A DNA stretch of 64,000 nucleotides from contig JAJCXX010000084.1 in NCBI GenBank assembly GCA_029263195.1, positions 62,001 to 126,000 on the forward strand. Reading direction: 5' to 3'. Below the pieces are notes generated by a model that saw only the letters and a program-made list of their open reading frames with translations, was not told where the DNA came from and did not search any database. The position numbers and the translations under genes are program-made. Every line of letters starts with the position of its first letter. Position 1 is the stretch's first letter. Source of the DNA: Acidimicrobiales bacterium. Lineage in GTDB: Bacteria > Actinomycetota > Acidimicrobiia > Acidimicrobiales > Aldehydirespiratoraceae. Shown here in pieces: positions 1 through 7,970 of this stretch.

Positions 1-1
1 G

Positions 2-1186
2 GCACTGACGATCGCAAGGATTCCTCGGTCGCTGCTGGCGGCAGAGCTATTCCATGTGTCACCGAGTTTCGAGACGGTGAAAGGACTGTTCGATTCCATC
101 GGTCGGATCGAGGGAGTTGCCGTCGGCTCGGCGGAAGGAAACTTCGACCTTGTGACGTTCAACCCTCTCGATGACAACCAGCTTCTCGCCTCGGCGCGAT
201 CAAGTTATGGGTTCGCCGAAAACCAACTGGTCAACGAGCTGTGGACTGTGACCGATGGCGGCGTCCTCCAACAACTCAACGCGGCCGAGCTTCCCCACGA
301 CTACGCGCACTTCAACCCAGACGGCACCACGACCTATTGGATTCGCGGCGAACCGACGATGAACTTCACATCGCGAATCCCGATGATCTTCGACGGGCCT
401 GGCTCGGCTGATTCCAGGAGCCCGGTTTTCGCGGGACGAGCCGTCGTCGTCGATGGCACTCTCTTTGCCCTCACTGACAGTCCGGTCTACGGATCGAACC
501 TCCGCGAGTACGATGAACTCGTCGCGGACGATGGATTCGACGTCGCTCTCCTCGGTTCCGGCGCGGCGTGGGCGTGGCTGGATAGCCCTGCACCGGGAAT
601 CGTCGCCGCGTACCCGACGTCAGCAGATGGCGGTATCGCACTGTGGGATGTAGCCAGCCTTGAGCACATTGATGAGCATCCGTTGGCTCGGCTGTCCTAT
701 CAACGAGCGGCGATAAGCGGTGACGGCAAGATAGCTCTAGCCATCCGCTTCAACGGACAGGTCGACCGCATCGATCTTGATACGGGAAAGATCACGCTGT
801 CGTTCGGATCGGTCGATCCCGAAGGCATCGCTGTACCAATCTCGCTCAATCACGACGGCACAATCGCGGTGACGGTCGACCGCCGAGGCGCCGTCTCGAT
901 GTGGTGGGTCGACAACGGCAAGCCGATATTTGTTGTCGATGGTGACAGTGGCCCGGCGCGAGTCCTTGCGGAGAAGCGTGCCGCAAGAGTCGCTTCAGTC
1001 GTCGCTGCTGACGCAAGTCGGGTGGCTTTGCGGTTTCAGAACACCCCGGTCACGTGGACCGTGGTCGAAACAAGTCCTGACCGGTGGGTCGCCCACGCTT
1101 GCGAGCTCGCAGGCCGCGGACTCACCGAAACCGAGGCTGTGGCAATCGGAATACCGACCACTTCTTCCGCCTGCTCCACGAGCTAA
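2..1186 (+). CDS. WD40-type beta-propeller protein, C-terminal part (5' end outside window)
   Basis: The frame is open from base 2 to the stop at 1186, so the gene begins before the window; the GTG at 56 is only an internal codon. The first residues (LLAAELFHVSPS) resemble the linker ahead of the propeller in large actinobacterial NACHT/AfsR-like WD40 proteins. After it come repeated blade-like segments such as GGIALWDVASLEHI, GQVDRIDLDTGK and GAVSMWWVDNGKP. The C-terminus (ACELAGRGLTETEAVAIG) matches the conserved tail of that group, where ACxxAGRxLT follows the last blade. By analogy the missing N-terminus would hold a regulator or ATPase module, but that is inference. No signal peptide can be judged. 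Confidence 0.7.
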   Translation, partial: ALTIARIPRSLLAAELFHVSPSFETVKGLFDSIGRIEGVAVGSAEGNFDLVTFNPLDDNQLLASARSSYGFAENQLVNELWTVTDGGVLQQLNAAELPHDYAHFNPDGTTTYWIRGEPTMNFTSRIPMIFDGPGSADSRSPVFAGRAVVVDGTLFALTDSPVYGSNLREYDELVADDGFDVALLGSGAAWAWLDSPAPGIVAAYPTSADGGIALWDVASLEHIDEHPLARLSYQRAAISGDGKIALAIRFNGQVDRIDLDTGKITLSFGSVDPEGIAVPISLNHDGTIAVTVDRRGAVSMWWVDNGKPIFVVDGDSGPARVLAEKRAARVASVVAADASRVALRFQNTPVTWTVVETSPDRWVAHACELAGRGLTETEAVAIGIPTTSSACSTS

Positions 1187-1191
1187 CCGGT

Positions 1192-1440
1192 CAGCGATCG
1201 GGATGGTGAGCACGAGAGTTGCGCCGCCGCGACCGTTGCGAGTGCGACTGGATTCGGCTCGGAAGAAATGGCTGGGGCTCTCGGAACACGTAGCCGTCGA
1301 TGGCAGGGAGCATGACGTCCAGCACGATCAGTCGATACGCGTTGTTGCTGGCGAGTTTCGAGCCCGGTCGAGCTATCGCCGGTCTGGGTGACCGCGTGTC
1401 CCTGATACCGCAGCGCAGTCGACACCGTGAACCTGTGAGA
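1192..1440 (-). pseudogene. Relic of a two-component system: receiver fragment joined to kinase tail
   Basis: Reading down the minus strand from about 1425, one frame gives a receiver-like start (STALRYQGHAVTQTGDSSTG). A shifted frame continues with the phospho-acceptor region (YRLIVLDVMLPAIDGYVFRE). A third frame ends in HFFRAESSRTRNGRGGATL then VLTIPIAD, which joins the FxRxxSSRxR and GRGATxxxTIP elements of histidine kinase ATPase domains with most of the domain missing. No intact frame spans the block. I read it as the decayed remains of a response regulator and kinase gene pair collapsed by deletion plus frameshifts. It fills the gap of about 300 bases between the WD40 gene and the lipoprotein operon. 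Confidence 0.5.
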
Positions 1441-1495
1441 ACACTGTGCACGTTCTCACAGCGTATTCACAGAATTGAGGTCCAAGGTTGCGTTC

Positions 1496-2302
1496 ATGAG
1501 ATCACTGACCCGTGCCGTTTCCCCTTCAGCCCTGTTCGTCGCGCTGCTCCTTCTCACCGCAGCGTGCGGATCATCTGCAGACGAAGAGACGACTGCAACC
1601 GCTTCGAGCGAGACGTCAGACGTCGCGGACGTCGATCTCGATACCGATGAATCTTCATCGGAAGGCGATGAACCTGCTGCTGCTGCTGCCGCCGCCGGCG
1701 GTTCCGACACGCCCGACGGAAGCTCGACGTTTCTGGTCGAGGTGTGGGCGGACAACTGGATGGCCGTCTACATCGATGGCGTCTTGATCGGCGAGGACTC
1801 GGTCTCGATCACCACGGAGCGTTCCTTCAACGAAGAGAGCTTCACATTCGACGCTTCCTACCCCTTCACGGTGGCCATCGAGGCCAAGGACTTCAAGGAG
1901 ACCGACTCCGGCCTCGAGTACATCGGTGAGAACAATCAACAGATGGGCGACGGTGGACTGATCGCTCAGGTCACCGATATCGGCACCGGCGAAGTAGTCG
2001 CCGTGACCAGCGCCGACTGGTCGACTCTCGTGGTGCATCGGGCGCCTCTGAATGTCGAGTGCGAAAGGGACACGGATCCCACAACGACCTGTGAATTCGA
2101 GATCATCGAGACGCCCTCGGATTGGACCGACTCTGACTTCGATGACAGCTCGTGGGGTGACGCCACGGAGTGGTCGGCAACCGACGTCGGACCCAAGGAC
2201 GGCTACGACGAGATCACTTGGGACCAGTCGGCTCAGCTGGTCTGGGGCTCGGACCTCGAGGTCGACAACACCGTCCTGTTGCGACTGACCGTCGCGTCCT
2301 GA
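1496..2302 (+). CDS. Lipoprotein with Ala/Ser linker and C-terminal beta domain
   Basis: A 268-residue exported lipoprotein. The signal peptide ends in a lipobox (LLTAAC, Cys24), followed by an acidic Ser/Thr/Ala linker to about residue 75. The rest is a soluble domain rich in Trp, Asp and Thr (EVWADNWMAVYIDGVLIG, then a late SDFDDSSWGDA motif) of the kind seen in galactose-binding or carbohydrate-binding folds; I do not recognise the exact family. The ATG at 1496 was chosen over the TTG at 1475 because it directly precedes the charged n-region of the signal peptide. It is the first gene of a run with the YHYH lipoprotein 45 bases downstream and then HupE, which suggests the three work together at the cell surface. 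Confidence 0.75.
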   Translation: MRSLTRAVSPSALFVALLLLTAACGSSADEETTATASSETSDVADVDLDTDESSSEGDEPAAAAAAAGGSDTPDGSSTFLVEVWADNWMAVYIDGVLIGEDSVSITTERSFNEESFTFDASYPFTVAIEAKDFKETDSGLEYIGENNQQMGDGGLIAQVTDIGTGEVVAVTSADWSTLVVHRAPLNVECERDTDPTTTCEFEIIETPSDWTDSDFDDSSWGDATEWSATDVGPKDGYDEITWDQSAQLVWGSDLEVDNTVLLRLTVAS

Positions 2303-2347
2303 GAATCCCCCGACCCAAACTCTTCAACACAAAGGATCAGCAGCACC

Positions 2348-3292
2348 ATGACCACCAGATCGTTCCGAGCCGCCACCGCTGCGCTCGTCGCTTTCGTACT
2401 TATCGCCTCCGCTTGCGGAGACGACACGGATGTCGAGACCGGTGTATCACCGACTACTACCGCCTCGAGTGCCGCTGAGCCCACGAGCACCGACCCGGAA
2501 ACCACCGATGAGACATCTGCGTTTGCGGGGTCGTACACGATCTCGGACGCGACCTACGGCACTGAAACGACCGTGACGGTTGAGGGTGGGCTTCGCACGA
2601 TCGTGTCGAACGGCCTGCCAAACCATGAGACTGGTGAGTTTCCCGGAGCGGGAAACCCGAACGCGATCAGTGCGCAGGACTATTCCTACACGTTGCCGAC
2701 CAGTCCCAATGTGGCGACCGTGTCGAGCTACAACGTTCCCCAGGCATTCGGTATTGCGACCAACGGAGTGGTGCTCGATCCGTTCGCGGCGGAGTGGTAC
2801 CAGAATGACGCCAACTCAGGCTGGCAGCTGGCTGCGTTGGCGAACGGCCTCGGAATCGACGACAACAACGCCCACGTACAGCCCACCGGTGCCTACCACT
2901 ACCACGCCACCCCTACCCCGTTGGTCACGACAACCTCGGCACCGGTGTTGCTGGGGTGGGCCGGCGACGGATTCCCGATCTACAGCGCCTACGGCTACGC
3001 AGACGCCGACGATGTCTCCTCGGGGGTTGTCGAGCTGAATCCGTCGTACCAGCTCAAAGCGGGCGATCGACCTGATGGTCCCGGTGGCACCTACGACGGC
3101 ACCTACATCGAGGACTACGAGTACGTAGCCGGCTCGGGAGACTTGGATGAGTGCAACGGACGTACCGGCGTCACGGCCGAATACCCCGAAGGCACCTACT
3201 ACTACGTCGCCACCAACGCATGGCCATATCTGGGTCGGTGCTTCGTCGGCGACATCGCCGATTCGTTTGTCAAAGGGCCTGGCGGCAGATGA
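2348..3292 (+). CDS. YHYH-domain lipoprotein
   Basis: A 314-residue lipoprotein with a lipobox around Cys23 (IASAC) and a Thr/Glu-rich linker to about residue 58. The body is a YHYH-family domain: it carries the namesake GAYHYHATP (Tyr183-His186) and a preceding DDNNAHVQPTG, plus the later YYYVATNAWPYLGRCF near the end. The biochemical role of the YHYH family is not established; its clustered His suggest metal binding. A good ribosome site (AAAGGA) precedes the ATG. Its stop codon overlaps the ATG of the next gene (ATGA at 3289-3292), so it is translationally coupled to the HupE-like membrane protein. Confidence 0.85.
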   Translation: MTTRSFRAATAALVAFVLIASACGDDTDVETGVSPTTTASSAAEPTSTDPETTDETSAFAGSYTISDATYGTETTVTVEGGLRTIVSNGLPNHETGEFPGAGNPNAISAQDYSYTLPTSPNVATVSSYNVPQAFGIATNGVVLDPFAAEWYQNDANSGWQLAALANGLGIDDNNAHVQPTGAYHYHATPTPLVTTTSAPVLLGWAGDGFPIYSAYGYADADDVSSGVVELNPSYQLKAGDRPDGPGGTYDGTYIEDYEYVAGSGDLDECNGRTGVTAEYPEGTYYYVATNAWPYLGRCFVGDIADSFVKGPGGR

Positions 3293-4338
3293 CACGCCGC
3301 CCTTGGTTCGCGGTGCGGGGCGGGCTGGCGGTCATCGGCATCCTCGTGATGGTTGGCAGCGCTTCGGCCGCGTCAGCCCACAGCACCGCTGATGGTCTGA
3401 CCGTCCAAGTCAATGAACGCACGGTGCGGCTGCGTGCGGAAGTGCCCTTTGAAGAGGTCTACCTGAGCGACGACAACGGCGATGGTCTGATCGATGCAGC
3501 TGAGATCAACGACCAGCGCGACTACGTCACCACGAGGCTGGCCACTGCGGTCGAGGTGACCGCCGACGGCCAGCTGTTGCCAGTCGCCATCATCGATCTG
3601 CTGTTGTCCGGCGGTGAAGCTTCCGAACACGTCACCGTCGATGTCGTCAGTGAGGCCCACGACGGCAACGTCGGCACGCTGGCACTGACCTGGGCACTGG
3701 CCAATGACGGCGAACTGGTGACAGCGGTGCATCCAGATGGTGTATCAATCGGACGTCTGACCGATGACGGCTCGGTCGTCTTTTCGTTTGGCGCGTGGTC
3801 CACGGTCACGGGATTCGTTCGACTCGGAGTCGATCACATTGCCGGCGGCCTGGATCACCTGCTGTTCCTGGTCGTACTTACGGCTGGCGTTGTCGGGCTC
3901 GGCGCGCGCCGGGTCCGGTGGCGTGAACTCATCCGTCTCGTCTCGACGTTCACAGCCGGGCATGCCATCAGTCTGGGCCTCGCCTACTTCGGCCTCGTTT
4001 CAGTACCCGCGGGCATCGTCGAGCCGGCCATTGCGCTCTCGATCGTCGTCGGCGCGGTCGCCATTCGATGGGAGTCGGCGATCCAACACCGCACCATGGC
4101 CGTCGCCGGCATCGGAGTGATTCATGGGCTCGGCTTCGCCGGCAGCCTGGCCAGCCAGGGCCTCATCGCCGGCAACCGATGGATGGCGCTGGCCTCGTTC
4201 AACATCGGAGTCGACATTGCCCAGATTGCGGTCGTCTGCGTCATCGCCAGTTCGTTGGTCGCGTTCACTCACGTCCTCGGCCGCCTGGGTGAGAGTGCTT
4301 TGGGTCAAGCGCGGCCAGACTGGATATCGAACTCCTAG
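3289..4338 (+). CDS. HupE/UreJ-family membrane protein with extracytoplasmic EF-hand loop
   Basis: A 349-residue protein. A signal peptide (to about residue 30) is followed by an exoplasmic domain of about 130 residues. This domain holds a textbook EF-hand loop, DDNGDGLIDAAE, with D61, N63, D65, G66, I68 and E72 in the Ca2+ positions. From about residue 175 come roughly six membrane spans with the HupE/UreJ_2 signature (GVDHIAGGLDHLLFLVVL, later TAGHAISLGLA and VIHGLGFAGSL). Members of the wider family are linked to nickel or cobalt uptake, and the His residues in these spans fit a metal path. The start is the ATG overlapping the YHYH stop, chosen over upstream in-frame codons because it begins the signal peptide. 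Confidence 0.85.
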   Translation: MTRRPWFAVRGGLAVIGILVMVGSASAASAHSTADGLTVQVNERTVRLRAEVPFEEVYLSDDNGDGLIDAAEINDQRDYVTTRLATAVEVTADGQLLPVAIIDLLLSGGEASEHVTVDVVSEAHDGNVGTLALTWALANDGELVTAVHPDGVSIGRLTDDGSVVFSFGAWSTVTGFVRLGVDHIAGGLDHLLFLVVLTAGVVGLGARRVRWRELIRLVSTFTAGHAISLGLAYFGLVSVPAGIVEPAIALSIVVGAVAIRWESAIQHRTMAVAGIGVIHGLGFAGSLASQGLIAGNRWMALASFNIGVDIAQIAVVCVIASSLVAFTHVLGRLGESALGQARPDWISNS

Positions 4339-4350
4339 TGAGGTGTCGTC

Positions 4351-4668
4351 TTGGCCAAGACAACTGTCGTCCACAACTTGCGCGATGACTTCGACGTCTA
4401 TATCGGACGTGAGGTGCCAGACCAAGGAATTCGCGCCAGCAAGTGGGGAAACCCGTTCGTCATGGTGGACGAGAGTGACACCGAGCGAGAGCGCGCCATT
4501 GCCGCTTACCGTGAATGGGTAGTGAAGCAGCCTGAGTTGATGGGTTCGCTCGAGGAATTGCGAGGCCGGCGTTTGGGCTGTTGGTGTGCACCGAAGCGCT
4601 GCCACGGTGATGTGCTGGTCGAACTCATCGAATCGCCTCAAAAACCCGTGGCGGCCCCGGCGTTCTAG
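4351..4668 (+). CDS. DUF4326 domain protein
   Basis: A 105-residue protein of the DUF4326 family. It has VVHNLRDDFDVYIGR and SKWGNPF near the N-terminus and ends with the conserved metal-binding-like motif GCWCAPKRCHGDVL, with three Cys and one His. The family is small, of unknown function, and often found in phage or variable regions. Translation starts at TTG 4351, which follows a GAGGTG ribosome site; no ATG fits. It lies 12 bases after the HupE gene, so it may be cotranscribed, but nothing ties it to that operon functionally. Its stop overlaps, tail to tail, the stop of the small Lys-rich gene on the other strand. Confidence 0.85.
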   Translation: MAKTTVVHNLRDDFDVYIGREVPDQGIRASKWGNPFVMVDESDTERERAIAAYREWVVKQPELMGSLEELRGRRLGCWCAPKRCHGDVLVELIESPQKPVAAPAF

Positions 4669-4787
4669 GAATTGAGCCCCGATTTCGACTTCGACGCCTT
4701 CTTGTCTCTCTTGGACTGACGCTTCTCTTTTGCTGATTTGGCTGCGGGCGTCTTGGCGCTCCGCCCACCCTTGTCCTTGCCGGCCAT
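4665..4787 (-). CDS. Small Lys-rich basic protein (40 aa)
   Basis: A 40-residue protein starting MAGKDKGGRSAKTPAAK, with about one third Lys plus Arg and almost no hydrophobic residues. The start is supported by a strong ribosome site (GGGAGAGG) seven bases upstream. Short proteins of this type recur in actinobacteria without assigned function. The composition suggests nucleic-acid or ribosome association, which is inference only. The long frame that runs past this start to 5717 is a shadow of the EamA gene. Confidence 0.6.
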   Translation of the reverse strand: MAGKDKGGRSAKTPAAKSAKEKRQSKRDKKASKSKSGLNS

Positions 4788-4867
4788 GTTGGCCTCTCCC
4801 TGACCGGGCTGAAAGCCGGCCAGGCTCCACCCTCTCACACCAGAGGGCCACGGGGTGCTGATCGCCT

Positions 4868-5833
4868 CTAGTTCCGGTGTAGTTGATTGAGAATGAGGCC
4901 GGTGACGACCAGGGCGGTGCCGCCGATCTGGCCCGGAGTGATTGTCTCGTCGAGCATGATCCAGGATGTGATTCCGCTGACGACCGGCACGGCAAAGAGG
5001 AGCGGGGCGACCTGGGTTGGCTCGAGTCGTTGGAGGACCCAGTTCCAGACCGACCAGGCGACGAAGACCGGAGCCACGACGAGCCACAGCAGGGCCAGCC
5101 AGCCGGTCGTCGTTACCGCCGACCACTCCTGGTTCGGCAGCTGCCAGGCAGTTGCTGCCATGACCGGGATGGCAGCGATGGAGATGCCGTAGGTGGTGAG
5201 TGTGACTGGCGGGTAGTGATCGACAAGGTCGCGGTTCATCAGCAGGTAGGTCGCATACGCGGCGGCAACTGCCACTGAGATCAGGTCGCCCCAGCCGAAA
5301 GAGACGGACGTGCGGGCGGTAACGAACATGGTCGTGCCGATGGCGGCGAGGCCGACGGCGACGAGCGAGGCGGCCTGGGGGAGCTGCCGCTGTCGTGTTG
5401 CGGTGATGGCCAGAACCCACATAGGTACCAGCGCCAGTAGCAGCGAGGCCGAGAAGGCGCTGGTGAAGTTGAGTCCGACGCTGAAGCCGAACACGTAACC
5501 CAAGAATCCGACCAAGGCGACGAGCACCATCGGCCTGCGGTGTTGAGGTTCGATCGGACGGATCTGGTTCGTCGCGGCGATGACGATCCAGCCGATCGCG
5601 CTCATGGCGGCGAAGCGGAAGAAGTTGAACGTCGCCAGGTCGAACTGGTTCAATGCGTGCTTCGCGAACACGAAATTGATCCCCCACCCGAACACGACGA
5701 CCGCGGCGATCACCCACGCCCGACGGCTCTCTGACGACGCTTCGCGAACCTGCGCTGGTCGTCGTGTTGAAGAAGCGTTCGTGCCCACGGCCGTGTCGAG
5801 ATCATGGAGGTCCTGGTCGATTCCGAGGCTCAT
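4868..5833 (-). CDS. EamA-family (DMT) transporter
   Basis: A 321-residue integral membrane protein of the drug/metabolite transporter superfamily. After a hydrophilic N-terminus of about 35 residues there are ten predicted spans in two EamA halves: the first begins AWVIAAVVVFGWGINFVF, and the second begins around GWGDLISVAVAAAYATYLL and ends with VVSGITSWIMLDETITPGQ, typical for the family. EamA proteins export or take up small metabolites; the substrate cannot be read from sequence. The ATG at 5833 overlaps the stop of the deiodinase-like gene (ATGA), making it the last gene of the coupled PPOX-deiodinase-EamA operon. Longer upstream starts would run into that gene. Confidence 0.88.
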   Translation of the reverse strand: MSLGIDQDLHDLDTAVGTNASSTRRPAQVREASSESRRAWVIAAVVVFGWGINFVFAKHALNQFDLATFNFFRFAAMSAIGWIVIAATNQIRPIEPQHRRPMVLVALVGFLGYVFGFSVGLNFTSAFSASLLLALVPMWVLAITATRQRQLPQAASLVAVGLAAIGTTMFVTARTSVSFGWGDLISVAVAAAYATYLLMNRDLVDHYPPVTLTTYGISIAAIPVMAATAWQLPNQEWSAVTTTGWLALLWLVVAPVFVAWSVWNWVLQRLEPTQVAPLLFAVPVVSGITSWIMLDETITPGQIGGTALVVTGLILNQLHRN

Positions 5834-6678
5834 GACAACCCGAGCCACAGCGCGATGCCGCCAGTGAGTGCGACGGCGATCAGGGCGAGGAGAACCGGGC
5901 CTCGCTTGGCAGGTGACACGGTCGGGAGCAGCTTGGTCAGCGCGGACATTGCCGCCATCGGGGGAGCGCTTCGCCATAGGTCTCGCTTTGCCCGGGGTCC
6001 GGCGCGATCGAGGACTTCATCGATGTAGCCGAGAGAGCGCACCAAGTTCGGCACGGTGCGAGCCAACTTCTCTCGCCGCAGGGCATTGCCGGAGACCATG
6101 GCTTCGAGCGCCTCCTCGAGCCCGCGCGTGTCGTTGGCCCACTGTGCCCGGAAGCGAATCGTTCCAGTCTGGTCAATCAGGTAGGCGGAGTTCGGCTTGG
6201 GGCTCATGGCCCGGTGAAGCGTGCCGTCGAGGTCGTCGACAGCCACCGCGAACTCGAACCGGTGGTGGTCCCGAAGAGCATGTGCCTGGGCGAGTTTGTC
6301 GGCGGCGGTGTGTGGCTGCGGGATGTTCTCGCCGGGATGTGCTTCCCGGACGTTGACCGCGACGAATCGGACCTGGTCGCCGAATCGACGGTGGAGTTGG
6401 TTGAGGCCGGGCCCGGATGCCTCGGTGAGCGGGCAGGTCAGCGAGCCGAAGACCATGAGGACCGGCTTGGTGAGTGCGGTACTGCGAAATCTGTCGCCGT
6501 CGGTTGTGGGTAGATCGAATGGCGGGACCGGGTCGCCTGCGCCAGGGTCTCGCCGGCGGAATCGCATGTCGGCCAAGATCAGTGGCAAGGAGAGACGGTC
6601 GAAGTCGTAGCTGTGGCTTAGTGCGTCGCGATTGGCGACAGCGTTGTCCTCATCGGCTGGTGTGTCGGTGGTTGTCAT
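5830..6678 (-). CDS. Deiodinase-like thioredoxin-fold protein with C-terminal membrane anchor
   Basis: A 282-residue protein with a redoxin/thioredoxin fold at about residues 45-190. It starts GDPVPPFDLPTTDGDRF, and its active site reads LMVFGSLTCPLTEASGP, matching the FGSxTUxPF site of iodothyronine deiodinases with Cys in place of selenocysteine; there is no CxxC. The region YLIDQTGTIRFRAQWAND completes the fold. A basic stretch follows, then one C-terminal membrane span (about residues 262-280), placing the domain in the cytoplasm or at the membrane face. The substrate is unknown; bacterial relatives are annotated as deiodinase-like or redoxin proteins. It overlaps both neighbours by four bases (ATGA), so it is coupled to the PPOX gene before it and the EamA gene after it. 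Confidence 0.8.
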   Translation of the reverse strand: MTTTDTPADEDNAVANRDALSHSYDFDRLSLPLILADMRFRRRDPGAGDPVPPFDLPTTDGDRFRSTALTKPVLMVFGSLTCPLTEASGPGLNQLHRRFGDQVRFVAVNVREAHPGENIPQPHTAADKLAQAHALRDHHRFEFAVAVDDLDGTLHRAMSPKPNSAYLIDQTGTIRFRAQWANDTRGLEEALEAMVSGNALRREKLARTVPNLVRSLGYIDEVLDRAGPRAKRDLWRSAPPMAAMSALTKLLPTVSPAKRGPVLLALIAVALTGGIALWLGLS

Positions 6679-7301
6679 TGTTTTGCACCTTCCTCGTGCG
6701 TTGATGTCTGGGGGTGACCTTCTAGTTCTGCTTCCAGCTCACGGATGTGCTGCCGGAGCGGGCCTGTGAGCGCATCAACGTGCTCTTGGGTGAAGCGCGG
6801 GGTGATGAACTTGGGGCAGTTCCAGTCGAAGGAGACGACGTCAACTGTGATCGCCCCGTCACGGCGGGTGTCATTGCCGCCGAGCGTGTCGATCAGGTCG
6901 GACGGAGGTTCGAGGTGATGTGTGGCCAGCCCAAACAGTTTGAGCCGGGTTCGGCTCGGGTAGTCCACGATGATGATCGCCACCTTGTTGTTGGCGGCAA
7001 TGTTTCCAGCGCTCACGTACTGACGGTTTCCGAGGCGTTCCACCCAGCCGATGGTGTGGTCGTCGATCACTTTTACGAATCCTCTAGAGCCGCCGCGATG
7101 TTGGACGTAGGGCCATTCGGTGTCGGACACCGATGCCATGTAGAAGCTGTCCGCGGCCTGTATGTGGCCGATTTCTCCCGTGTCGAGCCCGATCGGGTTC
7201 GGCCATGTTTCGGCGGCCCGGCTGTAGTGCTCCCGCGCTCCCTTTAGTGTTTGGAGTTCGGTGACCGGCGGCGTGAAGGCGATGTCGAAGTACTTTTCCA
7301 T
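6675..7301 (-). CDS. Pyridoxamine 5'-phosphate oxidase-fold (FMN-binding) protein
   Basis: A 208-residue protein of the PPOX split-barrel flavoprotein family. Recognisable segments are the N-terminal TPPVTELQTLKGAREHY, the strand region DSFYMASVSDTEWPYVQHRGG, and SAGNIAANNKVAIIIVDYPSRTRLKLFG, the usual FMN-phosphate and dimer-interface part. Such proteins bind FMN or F420 and reduce or oxidise small molecules, often as detoxification enzymes. It is the first gene of the operon with the deiodinase-like and EamA genes and starts 13 bases after the palindromic operator at 7314-7331. Repression by the neighbouring TetR protein is a strong inference. Confidence 0.85.
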   Translation of the reverse strand: MEKYFDIAFTPPVTELQTLKGAREHYSRAAETWPNPIGLDTGEIGHIQAADSFYMASVSDTEWPYVQHRGGSRGFVKVIDDHTIGWVERLGNRQYVSAGNIAANNKVAIIIVDYPSRTRLKLFGLATHHLEPPSDLIDTLGGNDTRRDGAITVDVVSFDWNCPKFITPRFTQEHVDALTGPLRQHIRELEAELEGHPQTSTHEEGAKQ

Positions 7302-7313
7302 GATTGTTCCTTC

Positions 7314-7331
7314 GTACCGAACGATCGGTAC
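7314..7331. promoter_or_regulatory. TetR-type operator in front of the PPOX operon
   Basis: Inverted repeat GTACCGA-N4-TCGGTAC with perfect 7-base arms and spacer ACGA. It lies 13 bases upstream of the PPOX start codon on the minus strand. The same 18-base string (core TACCGA-ACGA-TCGGTA plus CA) occurs just upstream of the tetR gene at 7954-7971. Two copies at the two promoters of a TetR unit are the classic autoregulation pattern. Confidence 0.8.
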
Positions 7332-7377
7332 AATAGTGGGGTAGAGGGGCGCGCGAAAACGTTGGTCCAGGGGCGCT

Positions 7378-7941
7378 CTAGTCCCTCTGCAGGAGACGCT
7401 CAGGGAGCAGGGCTATCGCCCGTTCGAACGCGTTGTGGTTGTTGGTCGTTCGAGCCACCACCAGGGCGCCCTGAATGCTCGCAACAGCATCGGTGGCCCG
7501 GACCTGGGCGTCGCTACGGCTGTGCCCGGCGTCCCGAGAGAGCCCAGCCAAGACGCTGATCCAGGTGGTCATCGCCTGCTCGAGGAGGTCTGCCAGGTCG
7601 CCGGCCGGCTGTCCTATCGACATGGTGTCGAGCAGGCACGGCAGGTGTCCATCGTCGTAGAAGGACACGAGGTTTCGGCCGATCTCATTGATGCGGTCCT
7701 CCAGCGGCTCGTCGGTGCTGGCAGCAGCAAGGATGGTGGTGCCGAACCTGTTCGTGACCTCTGCGACAACAGCGCACGCCATATCGTTCTTTCCGGCGGG
7801 GAACCGGTGATACAGGCTCGAACGTTTGAGGCCGGATGCGTCCTGGAGCCGGGCCAGGCTCGCCCCCTCGAACCCTTCCTGGCGAAAGACCTCGATAAGT
7901 CGGTCCATTAGGAGGATGTCAGAGACGAGTTTCGGAGGCAC
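7378..7941 (-). CDS. TetR/AcrR-family regulator (local repressor of the PPOX operon)
   Basis: A 187-residue TetR-family protein. The N-terminal helix-turn-helix spans roughly residues 10-50 (LIEVFRQEGFEGASLARLQ then GLKRSSLYHRFPAGKNDMA). The C-terminal helices form the ligand pocket and dimer face, including the later VASIQGALVVARTT. The SLYHRFPxGK type is common in regulators of detoxification genes. The gene sits 76 bases upstream of the PPOX operon on the same strand. An operator lies 12 bases ahead of its own start and an identical one ahead of the operon, so it probably represses both until an inducer binds. The inducer is unknown. Confidence 0.88.
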   Translation of the reverse strand: MPPKLVSDILLMDRLIEVFRQEGFEGASLARLQDASGLKRSSLYHRFPAGKNDMACAVVAEVTNRFGTTILAAASTDEPLEDRINEIGRNLVSFYDDGHLPCLLDTMSIGQPAGDLADLLEQAMTTWISVLAGLSRDAGHSRSDAQVRATDAVASIQGALVVARTTNNHNAFERAIALLPERLLQRD

Positions 7942-7952
7942 CTCGCATTTAT

Positions 7953-7970
7953 ATACCGAACGATCGGTAC
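7953..7970. promoter_or_regulatory. TetR-type operator in front of the tetR gene
   Basis: Second copy of the palindrome (TACCGA-ACGA-TCGGTA at 7954-7969), 12 bases upstream of the tetR start codon on the minus strand. The core and the two following bases are identical to the copy at 7315-7332, while the flanks differ, as expected for a protein-binding site rather than a recent duplication. Confidence 0.8.

Noticed and set aside
4788-5717. Minus-strand frame running upstream of the 40-residue Lys-rich gene
   Set aside because: This part is an out-of-frame shadow of the EamA gene (Arg/Pro/His-rich); only the last 40 codons, with their own ribosome site, look real.
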